From assembly GCA_017404665.1 (NCBI GenBank), contig JAFRBX010000079.1, forward strand, positions 1 to 64,000: DNA of 64,000 nt. Direction: 5' to 3'. Shown here piece after piece: positions 52,501-62,952 of the stretch (the first letter of the stretch is position 1; every line of letters starts with the position of its first letter). The position numbers and the translations under genes are program-made. This DNA is from Ruminococcus sp. Lineage in GTDB: Bacteria > Bacillota > Clostridia > Oscillospirales > Acutalibacteraceae. Under the pieces are notes generated by a model, which did no database searches, had not been told where the DNA came from, and saw nothing but the letters and a program-made list of their open reading frames with translations.

Positions 52501-53098
52501 CAACGATCGCGGCAAGGTCAGACTGGTGGCGTCCATCAATAAAAATAGGACGCAGATCACTAAGAATAACAAGATGATGGCGTTTGTCGAAGCGGAGGAT
52601 CGCTTCGGTACCTGTGAGATCATTGTGTTTCCTAATGTACTGGATGAGTCGCGCGAGGCTTTATATGTCGGTGCAGTCGTTATGATAGAGGGCACTCTCA
52701 GTCTCAGGGAGGACGAGGAGCCAAAAGTGATGGCTGACAGGATTACTCTGCTGCCTGCCGCAAAGGAACTGAACCTTGATGTTCGGCTGCAAACGAATCA
52801 TCCGCAGACTGCAAATAACGAGAAGCGTTATGGAACGTCAAGGTCGGTACAACAGCGGCAGATACAGCCCCGAAAAGAACAAACACTTTATCTGCGGGTA
52901 CCTTCCTTTGAGTCTAGCGAGTATCAGAAGGCAAAAAACATCTTGGAGATCTTCGGCGGCAGCATACGAGTGATATTCTATCTCAGCGAGACAAAACAGC
53001 AGCTTTTGGCACCGAGAAGCTTGTGGACAAATCCCAATCCTACCATGCTCGCCGAGCTGGAATACCAGCTCGGACAAGATAATGTGATATTGAAATAA
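49553..53098 (+). CDS. dnaE: DNA polymerase III alpha subunit (DnaE)
   Basis: The 1181-residue protein starts with a PHP domain (FAHLHVHTEYSLLDGTCR, then LAVTDHGVMYGVIDFY). The polymerase core has VGPGRGSGAGSLCAYC and the catalytic PDFDIDFCKDRRGEV near residue 395, plus FNKSHAAAYAAVSYQTAFLK. A tandem HhH and an OB-fold C-domain follow (VRLVASINKNRTQITKNNKM). It is the replicative or error-prone DnaE of Gram-positives; PolC would be elsewhere. Length is normal. A weak hairpin follows near 53104-53128. Confidence 0.96.
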   Translation: MSFAHLHVHTEYSLLDGTCRISRLVTRAKELGQSALAVTDHGVMYGVIDFYRECKKQGVRPIIGCEVYVAPRSRFDKTFELDKEYYHLILLCENQIGYQNLMKLVSLAFTEGFYNKPRVDYELLERYHEGLICLSACMSGEVPKRILSGDDKGALEKAEYYQRVFGKDNYFIELQSHGIPEQNMLNQKLIKIARSIGAGLVVTNDCHYIRKEDSRLHDILLCIQTNSTVNNKKMGFETEEFYLKSEEEMRALFPDIDEAFDNTVKIAERCQLEFEFGKRKLPDFKTPNGEDHYEYFRRQCYDGLYRHYGDTPDQAVVQRLDYELSVIRRMGFVDYFLIVNDFVQYAKSKDIPVGPGRGSGAGSLCAYCIGITGIDPIKYDLLFERFLNPERISMPDFDIDFCKDRRGEVIDYVIRKYGADHVAQIVAFGTMQARGAVRDVGRVLDIPYASVDRIAKMIPFSLDMTVDKALTLSAELRQSYQQDDTVKQIIDVARELEGVPRHITMHAAGVVITDRPVSDYVPLAVSDESVVTQFTMTTLEELGLLKMDFLGLRNLTVIHDAEVMIRRHEPDFSIEKISYSDKAVYDMISTGNTDGVFQFESGGMKNVLARLKPDHFEDLIAVISLYRPGPMDSIPTYIRNRHDSRQISYKHPLLEPILNVTNGCIVYQEQVMQIFRTLAGYSLGRADIVRRAMSKKKHDVMEREKQIFIHGLVNENGEVEVEGCLRRGIDERTALSIFAEMESFASYAFNKSHAAAYAAVSYQTAFLKCRYNREYMAALLSSVIDNQNKTAVYIGECHRMGIAVLPPSVNESESKYTVYSGNIRFGLSAVKNLGLSFITAIINERRLKPYQSYYDFCRRLNGKGLNSRSLESLIKCGALDNLDCNRRQMLAVSKTILDDLEYERRRGGGSGQISLFDMGEDDRAGEIAIPEMEEFPLTELLNMEKEMAGMYLSGHPLDEYARYSAAVNADRISDILNAEDGRYNDRGKVRLVASINKNRTQITKNNKMMAFVEAEDRFGTCEIIVFPNVLDESREALYVGAVVMIEGTLSLREDEEPKVMADRITLLPAAKELNLDVRLQTNHPQTANNEKRYGTSRSVQQRQIQPRKEQTLYLRVPSFESSEYQKAKNILEIFGGSIRVIFYLSETKQQLLAPRSLWTNPNPTMLAELEYQLGQDNVILK

Positions 53099-53160
53099 TA
53101 ATCGGGAGGGATAATCCGGTTATCCTTCCTGAATTTCTTTGACGAATTTTGCATAAATAC

Positions 53161-53190
53161 TTGATTCTGCGTGGTTGTTTGTATTATAAT
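53161..53190 (+). promoter_or_regulatory. Promoter of pfkA
   Basis: TTGATT (53161-53166), an 18-base spacer and TATAAT (53185-53190) lie 40 bases before pfkA. Confidence 0.75.
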
Positions 53191-53229
53191 ATATGGTGTA
53201 AAATATAACTCGGCAGAGGAGGATTTTTT

Positions 53230-54195
53230 ATGGCTAAATCATTGGCAGTATTAACAAGCGGCGGCGACGCCCCCGGCATGAACGCGGCGGTCAGAGCGGT
53301 AGTCAGAGCCGGAATCTATAACGGTTTTAAGGTGTACGGCATTTATAAGGGCTATAACGGTCTTCTGAACGGCGACGTCAAGGAAATGAATCTCCGTTCC
53401 GTTTCCGATATCCTCAGCCGCGGCGGTACGATCCTCTATACCGCGCGCAGTAAAAAGTTCATTCAGCCCGAGTATCAGCAGAAAGCAGCTGATTTCTGCC
53501 GTTCCCTGGGCATCGAGGGTCTTGTTGTCATCGGCGGCGACGGCTCCTTCAAGGGCGCTAGAGCGTTATCTAATATCGGCATCCCCTGTGTTGCGCTTCC
53601 CGGCACTATCGATAACGATATCGCCTGTACGGATTTCACGATCGGCTTTGATACCGCGATGAATACCGCGGTCGAAATGATCGATAAGATCCGTGATACC
53701 GCTCAGAGCCACGACCGCTGCTCAGTGGTAGAGGTCATGGGTCGTCACTGCGGCGATATCGCACTGGAGACCGGTATCGCGGTCGGCGCGACTTCTATTA
53801 TCGTTCCCGAGATCGAGTACGATCTGGAGAGAGATGTTATCTCACGTATTTATGAGCAGAAGGATACCGGCAAAAAGCACTTTATCGTTATCGTAGCCGA
53901 GGGCGTCGGCGGTTCTCAGGAGATTTCGCATTACATTCAGCATCGCACCGGTATCGAGACCCGCGCTACGATCCTCGGTCACGTACAGCGCGGCGGTTCG
54001 CCGACACTGCGCGACAGACTGATGGCTACCAGAATGGGCGTAGCGGCTGTTGAACTGCTGGCAAAAGGCATCGGCAACCGTGTCGTCGCTTCTCATGAAG
54101 GCAGGATCGTCGATTATGATATCACAGAAGCTCTGGATATGCCGCGTAAGTTCAATAAGGAACTGTACGAAGTAGCGATGAAGGTATCTATCTGA
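53230..54195 (+). CDS. pfkA: ATP-dependent 6-phosphofructokinase
   Basis: The 321-residue protein has the phosphofructokinase signatures LTSGGDAPGMNAAVRAVVRA, RSKKF and VVIGGDGSFKGA. LPGTIDNDIACTDFTIGFDT carries the catalytic Asp, and VEVMGRHCGDIAL and LGHVQRGGSPTLRDRLMATR follow. It phosphorylates fructose 6-phosphate in glycolysis. Size and the GGDGS (rather than GGEGS) motif fit the ATP-dependent bacterial type. The AGAGGAGGATTTT site is strong. It is followed by two hairpins. Confidence 0.97.
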   Translation: MAKSLAVLTSGGDAPGMNAAVRAVVRAGIYNGFKVYGIYKGYNGLLNGDVKEMNLRSVSDILSRGGTILYTARSKKFIQPEYQQKAADFCRSLGIEGLVVIGGDGSFKGARALSNIGIPCVALPGTIDNDIACTDFTIGFDTAMNTAVEMIDKIRDTAQSHDRCSVVEVMGRHCGDIALETGIAVGATSIIVPEIEYDLERDVISRIYEQKDTGKKHFIVIVAEGVGGSQEISHYIQHRTGIETRATILGHVQRGGSPTLRDRLMATRMGVAAVELLAKGIGNRVVASHEGRIVDYDITEALDMPRKFNKELYEVAMKVSI

Positions 54196-54218
54196 GTACG
54201 AAAAACATTTTGCAGCTG

Positions 54219-54249
54219 AGCCCTTGGAACGATGTCCGTTCCAAGGGCT
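54219..54249 (+). terminator. Hairpin after pfkA
   Basis: AGCCCTTGGAAC pairs perfectly with GTTCCAAGGGCT over a 7-base loop. No T run follows, so it may be an RNA-stability stem. Confidence 0.6.
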
Positions 54250-54275
54250 ACGATAATCTTAACAGATAAGGGGCG

Positions 54276-54328
54276 ATCTTCAATGGTTGGTGACGACACT
54301 GCCCTTCGGATCATTGAAGATTTTTTAT
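54276..54328 (+). terminator. Second hairpin after pfkA with T run
   Basis: ATCTTCAATG (54276-54285) pairs perfectly with CATTGAAGAT (54312-54321), followed by TTTTTTATAA. It ends right before the MORN gene. Confidence 0.75.
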
Positions 54329-54336
54329 AAACAATT

Positions 54337-55698
54337 ATGGGTATTCATTATTTTTATAACTTTTGTATCAGAGAGATCGATGATACCGATTTGGAAAGCG
54401 ATATTCTTTCTGCGGTTCGAAAAAGCTATTTTGCTTCTTTTGAGAAGATTCGGGACAAGATCACCTATGACAGCGAAGGTATTTCGATGCTGTATGATTA
54501 CTGCATCGAGCGCGACAAGCCTCTTCGTTGGACGGTAAAGAATCTGCACGGCGGAACGGTCGAGGAAGTTTTGCCAGCCGATGGCGACAGGTATTATTTG
54601 TGCTTTTACCGCGGAGATCAGCTCTTCAAGCGTTTGCTGTTCAGCAAACTGCATACCCTGCTGAAAGCGGAATATATGGACGATAACGGTGCTGTGAGCT
54701 GTTACATCGAACCTCGCAAGATACAGGGCGGTTTATGCCTGCTGTATCAGGATTCGCGGCTCGATCAGCCGATCGTGCTTTACGCGATGCCGGACGTCAG
54801 CAATGAACGTATTGAGGAGCAGATGAAACGACAGTATAAGGATTATACAGTAGAGGCGTCCACCAACGAGGGGGTCGTCCGGTTCTTGTCCGATAGTCAA
54901 ATGGCTCATTTCAGAGAATTTGTTGACAAGGTACAGGCGGCGATCAATAATGAGGAGGAGACGAGCTTTGTCGGAAGTGACGCGCCGTTATTTGAAAAAA
55001 TCAACGCAAAGGATTTCAACATGAAGCGGAATCTTTCCGCGTCGCTTGATATCTCCGAGGCAAAAAATTTTGGTGTTGTCGCAGCTGAGGAAGAGGCGGT
55101 CACAATACATAACTCTGTGGATGATATTCCGGACGTATCTGATACTCCCGCAGTTGATACAAACGTTTCTGAAAACAAAAGCGACGAGAATTCTGTCGCA
55201 TTATCTCAATCTACTGAAGCTTCCGGCGCCAAACCCGATAAGCTGATCAAAGCGGACGGTGCAGTATACAGTTATTACGGCGAACTTGATGCGAGCGGCA
55301 ACCGTTCCGGTTACGGCAGAACGCTGACTGATCTCGGACGCACTGCATATGAGGGGCAGTACCTGAACGATAAGCGTTCAGGCAAAGGTGCATATTTCTA
55401 TAAGGATGGTACGCTGTGCTATAGCGGTGACTGGTCCGAGAACGTGCGTCACGGCGTCGGCATCGGCGTCAGCGCGCGCGATGGGTCTCTGCATGTCGGC
55501 AAATGGGTGAATAACAAGCCTGAAGGCAACGGCACACGTATAACAGCTGACGGTGAGATCAAATTTGTATGCAAGGAGCTTTCCGACGGCTGTACAGTGC
55601 TGATGAATTATCTTGATGATGATACGGTCGTTATTTCAAAATATGATAAAAACGGCAGCAAGCTGTCTGAGAAAAAGATTTCTTTGATTGATAATTGA
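54337..55698 (+). CDS. MORN-repeat protein with a novel N-terminal domain
   Basis: The 453-residue protein has an N-terminal alpha/beta part of unknown family (MGIHYFYNFCIREIDDTD, YDYCIERDKPLRWTVKNLHG, KLHTLLKAEYMDDNGAVSCY). A long polar linker rich in Asp, Ser and Thr spans roughly 220-300. Four MORN units follow near the end: YYGELDASGNRSGYGRT, YEGQYLNDKRSGKGAYFY, YSGDWSENVRHGVGIGV and HVGKWVNNKPEGNGTRI. MORN repeats bind membranes or partner proteins. No signal peptide is seen. There is no good ribosome site before ATG 54337, so the start is somewhat uncertain. Function unknown. Confidence 0.75.
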   Translation: MGIHYFYNFCIREIDDTDLESDILSAVRKSYFASFEKIRDKITYDSEGISMLYDYCIERDKPLRWTVKNLHGGTVEEVLPADGDRYYLCFYRGDQLFKRLLFSKLHTLLKAEYMDDNGAVSCYIEPRKIQGGLCLLYQDSRLDQPIVLYAMPDVSNERIEEQMKRQYKDYTVEASTNEGVVRFLSDSQMAHFREFVDKVQAAINNEEETSFVGSDAPLFEKINAKDFNMKRNLSASLDISEAKNFGVVAAEEEAVTIHNSVDDIPDVSDTPAVDTNVSENKSDENSVALSQSTEASGAKPDKLIKADGAVYSYYGELDASGNRSGYGRTLTDLGRTAYEGQYLNDKRSGKGAYFYKDGTLCYSGDWSENVRHGVGIGVSARDGSLHVGKWVNNKPEGNGTRITADGEIKFVCKELSDGCTVLMNYLDDDTVVISKYDKNGSKLSEKKISLIDN

Positions 55699-55716
55699 TT
55701 TTGATCATAAGGATTA

Positions 55717-55747
55717 AGCGCGGAGTGGAAACATTCCGCGCTTTTTG
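55717..55747 (+). terminator. Terminator of the MORN gene
   Basis: AGCGCGGA pairs with TCCGCGCT across a 10-base loop and is followed by TTTTTG. Confidence 0.8.
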
Positions 55748-55847
55748 ATGTATATTTTTCTTTTGGTTTTCCATACTATTGTCATCGTGTTATTTGATCT
55801 AAAAGACGGAAATAACACTGAACTGTACAATAGTAAGGAGAATCATT

Positions 55848-56192
55848 ATGAAAAGAATTATGTTGCTGATTTGCGCTGTGATCATTCTTGGCCTGAGCCT
55901 TTGCTCGTGTATGAATACCTCAGCGCAGAATGTTGATGAAACAGCTGTCGAGACGCGCATGAACAGCGCTCAGACGGAGCGAAGCCGCAACGACAACGGC
56001 GTACTCGGCGACAAACGTGAAACGGTCATGCCGACTGAGAAGAACAACATGGCTGAGACCGTCATGGACGCCGTGGAGACCCGTTGGGACGAGATGGTGC
56101 AGGACGGCGAAATCGAGGACGGCGACGGTAATGTCGGTGAGCTCGAAAACAACGACGGCGACGGGAACGTTGATCCCGATGCGGTTGACTGA
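55848..56192 (+). CDS. Small acidic lipoprotein
   Basis: The 114-residue protein has a lipoprotein signal MKRIMLLICAVIILGLSLC with lipobox LCSC (Cys21). The mature part is hydrophilic: VETRMNSAQTERSRNDN, then TVMDAVETRWDEMVQDGE. The end is acidic with two DGDGNV elements (DGDGNVGELENNDGDGNV), which resemble calcium-binding loops. An AGTAAGGAG site precedes the ATG. It is convergent with sigE. Function unknown. Confidence 0.75.
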   Translation: MKRIMLLICAVIILGLSLCSCMNTSAQNVDETAVETRMNSAQTERSRNDNGVLGDKRETVMPTEKNNMAETVMDAVETRWDEMVQDGEIEDGDGNVGELENNDGDGNVDPDAVD

Positions 56193-56222
56193 GCAGGTGA
56201 CCGCCTGCTCTACATATGGGAG

Positions 56223-56250
56223 GAAGCCTTTCATTATGTGAAGGCTTCTT
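56223..56250. terminator. Hairpin between lipoprotein gene and sigE
   Basis: GAAGCCTT pairs with AAGGCTTC over a 10-base loop, followed by TT. Confidence 0.65.
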
Positions 56251-56313
56251 CAATTATATAGTCATAACGAAAGCCTAACAGGGTTGCAGCAATCTCAATC
56301 TATTATCTATTAC

Positions 56314-57015
56314 TTATATCACTTTTTCCAGATCCTGCTTCAGCTTGCCGATGATCTTTTTTTCGAGTCGAGAGATATAGGACTGTGATATTCCCAACAG
56401 CTCCGCTACTTCTTTTTGAGTATGCTCTTTGTTGCCGTTGAGCCCGAAGCGCAGCTCCATGATCATCGCCTCGCGGGTATTCAGGCGGCTTACCGCCTCC
56501 AAAAGCTGATTGATCTCCACTTCTTGTTCGATATCTGCGCTGACGGTATCGCTATCCGAACCTAAGATATCGCTCAGCAGCAGTTCATTACCGTCCCAGT
56601 CGGTCGAAAGCGGTTCTTCGATGGATATTTCAAATTTGTTTTGTGAGGTTTTTCGCAGAAACATGAGGATCTCATTTTCGATGCATCGCGAAGCATAAGT
56701 CGCCAGCTTGATATTGCGGTCGGGAGAGAAGGTGTTGACTGCTTTGATCAGGCCGATAGTGCCGATCGATATCAAGTCTTCGATGTTGACGTTGCTGTTC
56801 TCGAATTTTTTGGCGATATAGACGACAAGCCGCAGGTTGTGGACGATCAGCGGCTCACGCGCCTTTTCGTCACCGTCTCTGATCTGCTGCATAATCACCT
56901 CTTCTTCCGCTTTGGTAAGGGGTGGGGGAAGAGCGGCTGAGGAATTGATGTAATAGACACTGTTGGAGAGAAAGATAAAACGGATCTTGAACAGGATGTT
57001 CCTTAATAACTGCAT
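56314..57015 (-). CDS. sigE: RNA polymerase sporulation sigma factor E (pro-sigma-E)
   Basis: The 233-residue protein has a pro-sequence ([20 protein letters not shown]) and a cleavage region [14 protein letters not shown], as in Bacillus pro-sigma-E. Region 2 follows ([59 protein letters not shown]). Region 4 has [20 protein letters not shown] and [13 protein letters not shown]. It is the mother-cell sigma factor that would transcribe the spoIIIA operon at 39986-44515. It follows spoIIGA by 4 bases. sigG is not directly downstream as in Bacillus. Confidence 0.95.
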   Translation of the reverse strand: MQLLRNILFKIRFIFLSNSVYYINSSAALPPPLTKAEEEVIMQQIRDGDEKAREPLIVHNLRLVVYIAKKFENSNVNIEDLISIGTIGLIKAVNTFSPDRNIKLATYASRCIENEILMFLRKTSQNKFEISIEEPLSTDWDGNELLLSDILGSDSDTVSADIEQEVEINQLLEAVSRLNTREAMIMELRFGLNGNKEHTQKEVAELLGISQSYISRLEKKIIGKLKQDLEKVI

Positions 57016-57019
57016 GATT

Positions 57020-57802
57020 TCACCTTGTTATATCAGAATTGATGATCGCCTGATATTGAGGATGACCGAGGTCTGTTGAGGCGATATAGACGGTTTTGTC
57101 GACTGGGTGCTTGTCAATAATGACGCTGTCTGCTTTGACGGCGTAAAGAAACGAGCTGCCTCCCAGAACGGTATAAGGGATAATACGAAAGGGCTTTCGC
57201 TTGTCAACGTCAAAAACTACGCTGTCTGTAATTATCACGGGAGCGGATGAAAACGGTTCGCGCAGGCTGCAGCCTGTATCGATCTTACCAATGCAGGAAT
57301 ATGTACACTCCCTTATCGTGAACTGTAGTGATACAACGGTTGATTTTATTCTTTCAGAGAATAATTTGTATAGCAGTACCAATATGATATAAATGACTGA
57401 CGTGAGCGCCGTCAGCCACATCGGATTCACCTGAAAGTAGACGACGTCGTTTACAATCATCATATGCGGCGGCTTGAACAGTTGATAGAATAGGAAAAAA
57501 AATCCGCTGAAAACTGCTGATATCAGGACGTTGCATACACAGAGCTTGATGAACTCTCGGCTCGACTTCCATCCAAAAGCAGCAATTGTCATGCACAGGG
57601 AAGATATGACGCGTATCAGAAGCGGGAATATACGGCTTGCTGCAGTTATCATGATCGTCAGGGAAAAAACTGCTCCTGCTAATGCTCCCAGTAAAATGCG
57701 ATACAAACGACAGTCTTTTTTCATCAGCTTTTCTGTAATTGCCAGTACAGCATAATTGATGACGGTGTTGATGAACAAAAGTATATCTACATAAATGATC
57801 AC
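57020..57802 (-). CDS. spoIIGA: Sigma-E processing peptidase
   Basis: The 260-residue protein has an N-terminal membrane half with about five spans ([73 protein letters not shown]). A C-terminal soluble aspartic-protease-like half has the catalytic Asp in [20 protein letters not shown]. It cleaves pro-sigma-E, activated from the forespore side by SpoIIR. The start is a GTG at 57802 preceded by GGAGGGACAGC. It is co-transcribed with sigE. Confidence 0.92.
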   Translation of the reverse strand: MIIYVDILLFINTVINYAVLAITEKLMKKDCRLYRILLGALAGAVFSLTIMITAASRIFPLLIRVISSLCMTIAAFGWKSSREFIKLCVCNVLISAVFSGFFFLFYQLFKPPHMMIVNDVVYFQVNPMWLTALTSVIYIILVLLYKLFSERIKSTVVSLQFTIRECTYSCIGKIDTGCSLREPFSSAPVIITDSVVFDVDKRKPFRIIPYTVLGGSSFLYAVKADSVIIDKHPVDKTVYIASTDLGHPQYQAIINSDITR

Positions 57803-58089
57803 GCTGTCCCTCCATTCACACGACGGTGTTTGCCTGGATGCTGCCTGTGCACTTTATTATGACACCAAAACGATGCGATACCTGTCAAAGCAGCCGTAGT
57901 TATTATTGTAAGATACCGTATTATCTCATTGTCGAAGACGGTAATATGTATGAATAATTCCTATTCGGAATAATTGTGTTGAATTTTTTTACAAGACTTA
58001 ATTTTTGTTAAAAATACGTCAAAAAACATTTGACTTCATGAGGCTTTGCGGTTATTATAGGATAGAATACACAATATGGTGGTGATACT
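57803..58089. other. Divergent region between spoIIGA and the V-ATPase operon
   Basis: No gene lies here. It must carry the spoIIGA promoter, which in Bacillus is Spo0A and sigma-A dependent; no convincing 0A box pair was identified by eye. The V-ATPase promoter is at 58030-58058. Confidence 0.5.
58030..58058 (+). promoter_or_regulatory. Promoter of the V-type ATPase operon
   Basis: TTGACT (58030-58035), a 17-base spacer and TATTAT (58053-58058) lie about 31 bases before the first gene. Confidence 0.75.
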
Positions 58090-58401
58090 ATGGCATTATC
58101 CACAATAGATAGAGTCAGAGAAGCCGAAAAAAAAGCGAATGAACGGCAGGCTGCCGCCGAAGCGGAAGCTGAACAGATCGTGGGCGATGCACAGCAGCAC
58201 GCGCTGGAGCTGATCGACACAGCGAAAAAGAAAGCGGAAGATCTGGACAGCAGAGCTGCGGCTGAGGCACAGTCCCGCTGTGACGAAATGATCCGTGACC
58301 GCAGAGCGAAGGCAGAGGAGAATGCTGCGACCTTGACGGAAAAGACCGTCAAGCTCAAGCAGAACGTCATCAATAAATTGATCGAAGAGACTTTATGCTG
58401 A
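58090..58401 (+). CDS. ntpF: V-type ATPase subunit G/H-like stalk protein
   Basis: The 103-residue protein is a long charged helix (DRVREAEKKANERQAAAEAE, AKKKAEDLDSRAAAEAQSRC, LTEKTVKLKQNVINKLIEE) suited to the peripheral stalk, like NtpF of Enterococcus (subunit G or H elsewhere). It would form a coiled coil with subunit E and attach it to subunit I. It is the first gene of the operon and has GGTGGTGAT before the ATG. The symbol follows Enterococcus hirae usage. Confidence 0.85.
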   Translation: MALSTIDRVREAEKKANERQAAAEAEAEQIVGDAQQHALELIDTAKKKAEDLDSRAAAEAQSRCDEMIRDRRAKAEENAATLTEKTVKLKQNVINKLIEETLC

Positions 58402-58488
58402 TTTTTGGACAGCCGCATTTGATCGCGGTGTTCTGCAGACTACAAAGTCACGATCGCTGATAATACATACGCAGTAAGGAGGAGCCGT

Positions 58489-61012
<2,524 letters not shown>

Positions 61013-61026
61013 TTCGGAGGACCGTT

Positions 61027-61608
61027 ATGTCCGGTATTGATAAAATCATACAGGAAATTGAATCCAACACGGATCGCTCCTGCGAATCTGTCATCTCCGC
61101 GGCGCAGAAGAAGGCCGAAGCTATACTGGATGACGCGCGCCGTGAAGCGAATAAGATCGCTGCCGACGCAAAAGAAGCTACCGCGAAGCATGTAGCGGAT
61201 ATCAAGAAGCGCGGTGAATCCGCCGCTGATCTGGAAGAAAAGCGCGTGATGCTCTCTGCTAAACAGCGGATCATTTCCGATATGCTTCAGACAGGGCTTG
61301 ATCATGTGAAGAATCTGCCCGAAGACGCTTACTTTGCGCTGATACGGAAAATGGTCGTAAAGTATGCCCTCGATTCAGAAGGTGAGATCCGATTCGGTGA
61401 GAAGGATATCAAGCGTCTTCCCGTCGGCTTTATTGAAAAGATCAATGAAGATTGCAAGGGCAGGATCACCTTATCTGATTCTGCCGCTGAGATCGACGCG
61501 GGATTTATCCTTCTGTACGGCGGTATTGAGCAGAACTGTTCATTCGACGCCATCTTCGCGAGTGAATCCGAAAACCTCTGTGACAGAGCCGGACGGCTGC
61601 TGTTCTGA
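61027..61608 (+). CDS. ntpE: V-type ATPase subunit E
   Basis: The 193-residue protein has a long N-terminal helix (DKIIQEIESNTDRSCESVIS, AAQKKAEAILDDARREANKI) and a globular C-terminal part (ALIRKMVVKYALDSEGEIRF, LYGGIEQNCSFDAIF). It is the peripheral stalk subunit that pairs with the G/H-like protein. It lies 14 bases after ntpK with an ATTCGGAGGACC site. Confidence 0.92.
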   Translation: MSGIDKIIQEIESNTDRSCESVISAAQKKAEAILDDARREANKIAADAKEATAKHVADIKKRGESAADLEEKRVMLSAKQRIISDMLQTGLDHVKNLPEDAYFALIRKMVVKYALDSEGEIRFGEKDIKRLPVGFIEKINEDCKGRITLSDSAAEIDAGFILLYGGIEQNCSFDAIFASESENLCDRAGRLLF

Positions 61609-61622
61609 TAAAGGGAGATAAT

Positions 61623-62588
61623 ATGGAACAGGATTACACATATGCTGTAGCCCGTATCCGATTCAGAGAAACAAAATTGCTTTCCGACGCGGATATCGGC
61701 TCGCTGCTGGCGGCAGGCGATACAGCCGCTGTTATGCGTCTGCTTCGCGATAAAGGCTGGGGCGATAATACCAATTGTCAGCCGGAAGAGCTGCTCGTGA
61801 TCGAAGAAAAGAAGCTGTGGGAATTTGTGTCCGAAACGGTGGACGATCTGTCCGCTTTGAACTTTTTGCTGATACCTAACGATTTCCATAATCTCAAGGT
61901 TGCGGTAAAGTGCGTCACGCGTAATCTTGAGCCTGATGGTTTGATGATTGCTAACGCCATTGAGGATCCCGAAAACATTTATCAGGCTATCGTTTCACGT
62001 GACTATGGTGAACTGCCGGAGTTTTTACAGATTTGTGCGCGCGAAGCGATGACGACGCTGCTGCAGACATCTGACGGTCAGTTGTGCGATATCATCATTG
62101 ATAAGGCATGCATGGAGACCGTCTATCAGTTCGGTAAAGAGAGTGATAACGAGATCATCCGTCTGTACTGTGAGCTGTTTGTCGCCGCGGCGGATATCAA
62201 AATTGCGATCCGCTGTGCCAATACGCACAAAAAGCCCGAGTTCATTCGTCGAGCGCTGGCTGAGTGCGATACGCTCGATATCGACAGACTTGCTGAAGCG
62301 GCGTGTGAAGGAAAAGACGTTGTGCTGACTTATCTTTCTGCAACTGAGTATCGTTCCGCCATTGAGGCGATTACTGCGTCGATGTCTGCTTTTGAAAAAT
62401 GGTGCGACGATTATCTGACTAATGTGATGAAGCCCCAGAAATGGGAGCCCTTCGGCATTGGTCCGATCGTCGCGTATATCATCGCGCGGCAGAATGAGAT
62501 CAAGGCGGTGAGGATGATCCTTTCCGCAAAGGTCAACTCTCTGCCCGATGCAACGATCAAAGAAAGACTGAGGAGCATGTATGTCTGA
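61623..62588 (+). CDS. ntpC: V-type ATPase subunit C (d subunit)
   Basis: The 321-residue protein is mostly helical (YAVARIRFRETKLLSDADIG, NFLLIPNDFHNLKVAVKCV, MKPQKWEPFGIGPIVAYIIA, RQNEIKAVRMILSAK). This matches subunit C/d, which sits on the K ring and links the rotor shaft to it. The final NEIKAVRMIL motif is well conserved. It overlaps the next gene by 8 bases. Confidence 0.93.
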   Translation: MEQDYTYAVARIRFRETKLLSDADIGSLLAAGDTAAVMRLLRDKGWGDNTNCQPEELLVIEEKKLWEFVSETVDDLSALNFLLIPNDFHNLKVAVKCVTRNLEPDGLMIANAIEDPENIYQAIVSRDYGELPEFLQICAREAMTTLLQTSDGQLCDIIIDKACMETVYQFGKESDNEIIRLYCELFVAAADIKIAIRCANTHKKPEFIRRALAECDTLDIDRLAEAACEGKDVVLTYLSATEYRSAIEAITASMSAFEKWCDDYLTNVMKPQKWEPFGIGPIVAYIIARQNEIKAVRMILSAKVNSLPDATIKERLRSMYV

Positions 62589-62901
62589 GAGAATAGCTGT
62601 TTTCGGTGATAAAGAGAGCGTCTACGGCTTTTCCGCCCTCGGTCTGGATACGTATTTTTTCGAACCTTCCGACGAGGGAACCGCCTTGTTCAGAAGGCTG
62701 TGCCTGAGCGGAAACTACGCCATTATTTATATAACAGAGACGGCGGCAGCTTTTTTAGAGAAAGAGATTGCCAAATACCGCAGCGAGCCAAAGCCCGCCA
62801 TTATTCTGATTCCCGGCGTCACAGGCAATACGGGCGAAGGAATGAGCGCGGTACGGCTGTCGGTTGAGAAAGCAGTCGGCAGCGACATATTTAATGAATA
62901 G
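62581..62901 (+). CDS. ntpG: V-type ATPase subunit F
   Basis: The 106-residue protein starts SERIAVFGDKESVYGFSALG and contains NYAIIYITETAAAFLEKEIA and PAIILIPGVTGNTGEGMSAV. This is the small Rossmann-like central-stalk subunit F (called NtpG in Enterococcus hirae). It attaches to subunit D and helps control rotation. It overlaps ntpC by 8 bases, and ntpA follows after about 50 bases. Confidence 0.92.
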   Translation: MSERIAVFGDKESVYGFSALGLDTYFFEPSDEGTALFRRLCLSGNYAIIYITETAAAFLEKEIAKYRSEPKPAIILIPGVTGNTGEGMSAVRLSVEKAVGSDIFNE

Positions 62902-62952
62902 TTTAGAAATAGCAGGGGAGGGGCTTGCTCCTCCCGAAAAGGATTGATAATT

